This document shows, piece after piece, positions 59,323 to 64,000 of a stretch of 64,000 bases of DNA (position 1 is its first letter; every line of letters begins with the position of its first letter). The stretch is from CAYSQW01 sp964433135 (GTDB lineage: Bacteria > Acidobacteriota > Aminicenantia > Aminicenantales > Aminicenantaceae): NCBI GenBank assembly GCA_964433135.1, contig CAYSQW010000002.1, forward strand, positions 62,001 to 126,000, written 5' to 3'. The notes beneath the pieces are model-generated. The model did not search any database, was not told the DNA's origin, and saw only the letters and a program-made list of their open reading frames with translations. Made by a program: the position numbers and the translations under genes.

Positions 59323-60000
59323 TCAGCGCCGGGCGAGAAAATTGAGCAGGTTGCGGACCTGGGGAGCTTCCGGAGCCTGAGGCGCGAGCTCAAGAAACTT
59401 AGTCAGGTGTACGATCGTAAGATCAAGGCGTTTCACCTGATAGTTGGCCATGCCCAGCTGATAGTGAGCGTAGGCGTGATCGGGTTTGATTTCCAGGCAG
59501 CGTTCGAAAGCGCTTATCGCCTCCCGGGTTTTTTTCATGAAACCCAGGATAATGCCTTTTTGGTAAAAACCCTCAGGGGATCCCGGAGCAAGTGACAGGC
59601 CCTTCTCATTAAGCTTCCATGCATCATCATACTGCTGGCGGTGAGTCTTGATCAGCGCTAATCCGAACGAACTCTCGGCCCATGATGGGGCGAGCTTAAA
59701 TGCCTGTTCGAAATTGGATTGAGCGGCATCCAAGCGGTTCAATGCCACCAGCGTCCGCCCACGATGGTAGAAAGCCTGCTTGTGCTTGGGGTTTTTCTGG
59801 ATCACGGCGTCGAAGCTGGCTTTGGCTTCTTCAAAGCGAAAAAGATTGTAGAGAACCAGCCCGCGTTGGAAAGGATCATCCGGAAGTACGATGTCCTGAA
59901 CGGCGAGTATGGGCTGCATCGATCCGACGAGAAAGAGTATCAGGCACAGGGCACCCGCCGAGCCGACAGGTCGCCTTCGGTGTGGTTGTTTCTTGGGCAT
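59323..60000 (-). CDS. TPR-repeat exported protein
   Basis: A 225-residue protein. A basic start and hydrophobic segment (about 14-33) form a Sec signal, possibly uncleaved. Five TPR-like helical pairs follow, for example FDAVIQKNPKHKQAFYHRGR, then SPEGFYQKGIILGFMKKTRE and ISAFERCLEIKPDHAYAHYQ. TPR domains mediate protein binding; the partner is unknown. AGGT precedes the ATG. The gene converges with the TamB-Omp85 gene, so a role in envelope assembly is possible but only by proximity. Confidence 0.85.
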   Translation of the reverse strand: MPKKQPHRRRPVGSAGALCLILFLVGSMQPILAVQDIVLPDDPFQRGLVLYNLFRFEEAKASFDAVIQKNPKHKQAFYHRGRTLVALNRLDAAQSNFEQAFKLAPSWAESSFGLALIKTHRQQYDDAWKLNEKGLSLAPGSPEGFYQKGIILGFMKKTREAISAFERCLEIKPDHAYAHYQLGMANYQVKRLDLTIVHLTKFLELAPQAPEAPQVRNLLNFLARR

Positions 60001-60099
60001 TATGACCTCATAGGGGATGCGTATGTTATCCCTACCTTCATCGACCGCCGATACGGAACTTATCAGGAGCGGATTGTGAACGGCCGAGTTCCAACATCC

Positions 60100-60108
60100 A
60101 TTATAGCA
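60100..60108 (-). promoter_or_regulatory. Extended -10 promoter of the TPR gene
   Basis: Minus strand TGC TATAAT (60108-60100) is an extended -10 element without a recognisable -35. The mRNA would have a leader of about 90 nt before the TPR gene ATG. Confidence 0.55.
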
Positions 60109-60255
60109 GAATACCGGTCATAGACCCACAATAAGAAAAAACGGGATCTCTATTGAAAATCACGGGATTCCGAAGCCCGGGGATGGGGGGGGTACGCTTT
60201 GCACGAAGAAAGCAAAGCCTTTGTCTTAAATCCATTATTCAGTCGAGGATTCCGT

Positions 60256-62490
60256 TCAATGAGGTTTATCGCCAGGCGGTTCTTCAACATCCTCGAGAGC
60301 GCTGGGCTCGAGCAGCTCACCGGCGAACAGGCTGGAGTTCTTGACGAACAGGACGGCGGGGAGATCTCCCGCGAGGGTTTCCATGTTCTCTGCGTAAGCT
60401 TTTTCCTTACCTGTCTCGGGAACCCCCAGACCCATGAAAACAATGTCGGCGTCCGCGCTCTTTTCATGGATCAGCTCAGGGATGCTTTTTTCTTTTGATT
60501 TGACGAACACGACCGGGTCGGCCTCGATGCGGACATAGGGGAGCAGTTCGCGCAGAAGTTTCTCGGTCCGTTGTTTCTTGGCCTCGGTGGAAACGATGCT
60601 CATGAGTTTGATGCCGGCGTCACGCCATTCCGGGTTCCGGGTGAGGAGATAGGCAAGGAGCAGCATGAGATCACCGTTTTTCTGGAGCCCTCCCCACCAG
60701 ATGTGGATGCTGCGTTCCACGGACCTTCGGGGGAAAATGTGTTTGGGTTGGATCCGCCCGATGACCAAAGATTTGTGGATGGTTTCCAACCGGCGCATGA
60801 CTTTCAGAAAATCGACCATCCTCTCTTTTCTATTAGGCCAGCCGATGAGAACGGTGTTGCTCTCCATGGCGGCCATCCCGTTTGCCTGGGTTACGCTGCA
60901 GATGCCGTCAACCACGTTCTGGACAACGTCGAATTCGGCGAATACCAGAAGCTCTTCCTCGTCCAGGATTCTCTGCATTTTTTTTTGTCTTGCCTCGAGA
61001 TCCAGTTCACGGTTCATGAGATCGTCGACAACGAGTTCGCAGACCGTAACCACTCCGCGTCCCTGAGCAAAACAGTTACCGAAGCGGATAAGGTCCAACT
61101 GTTCCATGGGATCGGAAACGAAAACGAGGATGTGCGGCCGCCAATTGCGGGCGCTCATGGGGCGTTTCGACAGTTTGATGAGAGCCCATCGGATCAATGA
61201 CTCATACAGTCCGCGCCGGACATCGCCGCTACGGTTCAGACGTTCCCGGCGGGAAAGAAGGAGCCAGATCACCAGTTCGGCGGCGACGGCGATCGAGCCC
61301 GCCGTGGGGCTGATGAGGAATATGGCGAACACGCATCCCGCTCCCCCCAGCATATTTATCTGCCAGGGAATCCTGAGCTTAGGGCGCCACGAGGAATCGC
61401 CGCTTATGTTTTCGAAAGCGGCTACCAGGTTCACCATCCCGTATACAGTGAGAAAAAAGATGGTCACGATGGTGGCGACGGTGTTCAAATTGCCGAGGAA
61501 AACAGCGGCCAATGCGATCGCAAGAGAAACGATCAAGCCGGGGATCAAGTCCTTTATGCCGCCGGTCTGTTTGCCCAGGCTCCGGGGAACGATCCGATCG
61601 CGGGCGAGCGCCTGGAGGGTGCGAGGTGCGCCCAGGATGGAACCGACCGCGGAGGAAAAGATGGCGCCGAACAAACCCGGCATGATGATGAGCGCTCCCA
61701 AAGGAGCGATGCGCAGCCAGATAAGCGTGTCATTCCGCAGTGCGCTGCTGTCGGCTCCCAGCGCCAACAGTACGGGCAGGATCAGGTAGATGATGAAGCA
61801 GACCAGAACGGCCATGATGGATCCCAAGGGAATGGAGCTCTCCGGATTGCGGAGATCACCCGAGAGTCCCAATCCGGCCATGACTCCGGTGACCGCGGGA
61901 AAAAAAATGGCGAAGCCCGCCCAGAAAGCGATTTCTCCGGAGGGAACGGTGTTCAAGATGTGGTCCACACTCGTTCCCCGGGAAAGTGCGCCTACGGCCA
62001 GCGCGATCAAGGATACGAACACAAAAACCAAGACCGGAATCTGGATCTTGAGCGCGACATTCGCACCGAGAAAAGCGAGTCCTCCCACCGCGATGACGAT
62101 GACGAAAGCCGACCACTGTACCGAAACGTCCGGCCAGACGATGCGCAGCGTTTCGGCCAATCCGTACGCATAGAGGGTTACGGAGAATGTCTGGGACAAA
62201 AACAGCGGCAGCCCGATGGCGCCTCCCATCTCCAGGCCGAGGCTGCGGGAAATGATATAATAGGCGCCGCCCGTTTCCACCCGGATATTGGTTGCCACGG
62301 ATGAAAACGAGAGCGTCGTGATGATCGTGATCGCATTCGCGATGAAGACGATCAACAGCATCTGCTTGAGTCCCAAGTGGCCGACCAACCAACCGGATCG
62401 AAGGTACATGATGGCGCCCAAAATGGTCAGCGTGGTGGGGGTGAAAACCCCAAGAAAGGTGCCGAGCCGCCGTACGCTTTGCGTTTCCAT
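60256..62490 (-). CDS. SLC12-like (cation-chloride cotransporter/APC) permease
   Basis: A 744-residue transporter. Residues 1 to about 415 contain the 12-helix APC core, beginning LGVFTPTTLTILGAIMYLRSGWLVGHLG (shown in part) with the TNIRVETGGAYYIISRSLGL signature shared with the eukaryotic NKCC/KCC family. Residues about 430-744 form a cytoplasmic USP-like regulatory domain containing HIWWGGLQKNGDLMLLLAYL, also like SLC12. Likely substrates are cations with chloride or amino acids; which cannot be told. ATG 62490 lies 7 nt after a -10 box without a ribosome site, so it may be leaderless. Confidence 0.88.
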   Translation of the reverse strand: METQSVRRLGTFLGVFTPTTLTILGAIMYLRSGWLVGHLGLKQMLLIVFIANAITIITTLSFSSVATNIRVETGGAYYIISRSLGLEMGGAIGLPLFLSQTFSVTLYAYGLAETLRIVWPDVSVQWSAFVIVIAVGGLAFLGANVALKIQIPVLVFVFVSLIALAVGALSRGTSVDHILNTVPSGEIAFWAGFAIFFPAVTGVMAGLGLSGDLRNPESSIPLGSIMAVLVCFIIYLILPVLLALGADSSALRNDTLIWLRIAPLGALIIMPGLFGAIFSSAVGSILGAPRTLQALARDRIVPRSLGKQTGGIKDLIPGLIVSLAIALAAVFLGNLNTVATIVTIFFLTVYGMVNLVAAFENISGDSSWRPKLRIPWQINMLGGAGCVFAIFLISPTAGSIAVAAELVIWLLLSRRERLNRSGDVRRGLYESLIRWALIKLSKRPMSARNWRPHILVFVSDPMEQLDLIRFGNCFAQGRGVVTVCELVVDDLMNRELDLEARQKKMQRILDEEELLVFAEFDVVQNVVDGICSVTQANGMAAMESNTVLIGWPNRKERMVDFLKVMRRLETIHKSLVIGRIQPKHIFPRRSVERSIHIWWGGLQKNGDLMLLLAYLLTRNPEWRDAGIKLMSIVSTEAKKQRTEKLLRELLPYVRIEADPVVFVKSKEKSIPELIHEKSADADIVFMGLGVPETGKEKAYAENMETLAGDLPAVLFVKNSSLFAGELLEPSALEDVEEPPGDKPH

Positions 62491-62497
62491 AGAAGAG

Positions 62498-62503
62498 ATT
62501 ATA
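62498..62503 (-). promoter_or_regulatory. -10 box abutting the SLC12-like start codon
   Basis: Minus-strand TATAAT (62503-62498) lies 7 nt before the ATG. The -35 at the right distance is poor (TGTACC), so confidence is limited. Confidence 0.45.
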
Positions 62504-62569
62504 TTGGAAGTCTTGAATCAGGTACAGAAAAATGATTACCGGTTCGGCTGGGAAAATAAAAAGATTCGA

Positions 62570-64000
62570 TTATTCATACTTGAGGCTTTCGGCTGGATTG
62601 AGCAGAGAGGCTTTGATCACCTGGGAACTTACGGTCAGTGCGGCAATGAACAAAGCGGCGATGCCGCTTACCAGAAATATCCACAGTGGCAGAGGGGCCT
62701 GGAAAGCAAATCCCTGCAGCCAGCGCTTCATGAGAATGTAGCCGAGGGGCCAGGCGATGAGGTTGGCGGCGATGACCCATCGAACGAATCGTCCCGTCAG
62801 CAGCCACAGGATGTTCGATACCTGAGCTCCCAGGACCTTGCGCACACCGATCTCCTTGGTTCTCTGCTCGGTGACGAAAGCGGCCAGACCGAACAGGCCG
62901 AGACAGGAGACGAAAATGGCCAGGCAGGAAAAAATGGTGACGATTTGCCCGGCCCGGTTGTCGTTCTGGTAGAGCCGGTTGATCTTTTCATCCAGGAAGG
63001 TGAATTCGAATGGAAGCCCGCCTGAAATGGAGATCCACATCCTTTCGAGGTCAGCGAGGACATCCATCGTGACATCGGAACGGATCTTGACCAGGAGAAA
63101 AGGCCGGCTGCCGGAATCGATGGCCTCGGGAAGCAGGTAGCCCATGGGGCGAACGTCCCGATGGAGAGATTCGAAGTGAAAATTATCGATGATGCCGATG
63201 ATGGTAAGATTTTTTTTCGTCCACCAGATTCGGAGTTTTTTGCCTACGGGATCGGAGATCGCGAAATACTCGGCGGCTTTCCGGTTGATGACGACGGCTT
63301 CCGTGTCGGAAGGGAAATCCCGGGACATGAACCGCCCCTCGCTCATTTGGATATCGAGCACCGAAGCGAAATCATGATCACATGTCAGGAAATTCATGTT
63401 CAATGGACGTTCCCGGGGAACGCCCTCCACGCCGATTCCCCAATTCGGAGTTCCCCAACCCGGTACGGAACGCGCCGCCGTTACGCCGAGAACACTGTGG
63501 TGTTGTTTCAACCGGTCCCTGTAGGCGTCCAGCCGATTTCCTAAAGTGTCGGCATTGTGGATGACCACCACGTTTTCCTTGTCGAAACCCAGTCTTTGAT
63601 TCTTGATGTAATTGAGCTGTCGGAAGATAACCAGGGACCCGATGATGAGAAGGATGGACATGGCGAACTGGAAGATGACCAGACCGTTGCGAAGGATAAG
63701 GACCTTTTTCCCTCTTCCCGTGGAGCTTTTAAGCACGTCCGTCAGCTTGAAAGAAGAGAGAAAAAAGGCGGGATAAAACCCGGCCAGCAGGCCTACAAGC
63801 AAGGCCAGAAAAAGAAGCCCCGGGATTACGAACGGATCACCGAAGTAAGAAAGTTCAAGTGTTCTTCCCGTCAAACGCCGGTAAAGGGGCAGTGCGGTCT
63901 GGATGAGGATTACCGAAAGGATGAGGGCGATGAAGCTCATAAGGATAGATTCTCCCAGAAACTGCTGAATGAGCTGTTTTCTAAGCGATCCGACGACTTT
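62570..64000 (-). CDS. MacB-like (FtsX-type) ABC permease, 5' end outside window
   Basis: The last 476 codons of a permease related to the 36493-38859 gene; the reading frame stays open to the window edge, so an N-terminal half (TM plus periplasmic core) is missing only because of the window. Visible are the first FtsX helices (FIALILSVILIQTALP and PGLLFLALLVGLLAGFYPAF), the second periplasmic core (about 120-330) and the C-terminal FtsX domain with EIGVRKVLGAQVSNILWLLT, ending LKYE. No ATPase is adjacent within the window. Confidence 0.87.
   Translation of the reverse strand, partial: KVVGSLRKQLIQQFLGESILMSFIALILSVILIQTALPLYRRLTGRTLELSYFGDPFVIPGLLFLALLVGLLAGFYPAFFLSSFKLTDVLKSSTGRGKKVLILRNGLVIFQFAMSILLIIGSLVIFRQLNYIKNQRLGFDKENVVVIHNADTLGNRLDAYRDRLKQHHSVLGVTAARSVPGWGTPNWGIGVEGVPRERPLNMNFLTCDHDFASVLDIQMSEGRFMSRDFPSDTEAVVINRKAAEYFAISDPVGKKLRIWWTKKNLTIIGIIDNFHFESLHRDVRPMGYLLPEAIDSGSRPFLLVKIRSDVTMDVLADLERMWISISGGLPFEFTFLDEKINRLYQNDNRAGQIVTIFSCLAIFVSCLGLFGLAAFVTEQRTKEIGVRKVLGAQVSNILWLLTGRFVRWVIAANLIAWPLGYILMKRWLQGFAFQAPLPLWIFLVSGIAALFIAALTVSSQVIKASLLNPAESLKYE

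Noticed and set aside
60196..60218. GCTTTGC/GCAAAGC hairpin downstream of the SLC12-like gene as a terminator
   Set aside because: On the minus strand no T-run follows the stem, so termination is not supported.
1..64000. CRISPR array, tRNA or rRNA gene, integrase or intact insertion sequence
   Set aside because: None was found by eye on either strand; the only repeats are the 15-bp tandem pair, the PEPK-coding units and the gap flanks.

Overview
The window looks like a chromosomal segment of a Gram-negative (diderm, LPS-making) bacterium. Supporting genes are lpxB, the Kdo transferase waaA, an Omp85 barrel protein, lnt and many Sec, lipoprotein and Tat export signals. Phylum cannot be fixed from the sequence alone. 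The archaeal/eukaryotic-type ProS, the ATPase-less MacB-like permeases, the tandem M1 peptidases and the mosaic operons would fit Acidobacteriota or Aminicenantes-like lineages, but that is inference. No tRNA, rRNA, CRISPR array, intact IS or phage gene was seen. One 100-N scaffold gap lies at 44949-45048.

Layout. 1-2018: pyrR-pyrB-pyrC on the minus strand, with pyrC cut by the window edge. 2188-3450: ribF and a DUF1844 gene. 3633-4421: mazG, followed by about 0.6 kb of hairpin-rich non-coding DNA. 5088-10545: a minus-strand run of NfeD-like protease, slipin, SPOR protein, lnt and prfB, the last with a programmed +1 frameshift. 10646-11922: an HU-like protein and a deoxyhypusine-synthase-like protein. 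11982-15003: coaE, three paralogous PilZ-type proteins and a LuxR-type regulator without a phosphoacceptor Asp. 15316-18058: proS, pcm, DUF192. 18090-23301 (minus): rpsO, pnp, three pilin-like proteins, lpxB. 23501-31356: a Lys-rich protein, waaA, a divergent pair of Tat-exported D-amino-acid enzymes (alanine racemase and D-aminoacylase), an M23 peptidase and a circularly permuted phosphoglycerate mutase. 31615-38859: two ABC ATPase/permease pairs, a lipoprotein and a MacB-like permease. 38887-43842 (minus): two tandem M1 peptidases and a membrane protein. 44047-44766: a B3/B4-domain protein. 45173-52259: a compact his operon (hisG, hisC, HAD phosphatase, hisB, hisH, hisF, a hisA-hisI-hisE fusion, hisD) in which almost every junction overlaps. 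52320-59192: one 2290-residue protein joining a TamB-like half to a five-POTRA Omp85 barrel. 59323-64000: a TPR protein, an SLC12-like transporter and a second, partial MacB-like permease.

The most unusual items are the TamB-Omp85 fusion, the circularly permuted iPGM, the HisA-HisI-HisE fusion, the exported D-amino-acid enzyme pair, and a recurrent promoter arrangement in which a -10 hexamer sits exactly 9 nt before the start codon of four genes, suggesting (near-)leaderless mRNAs.
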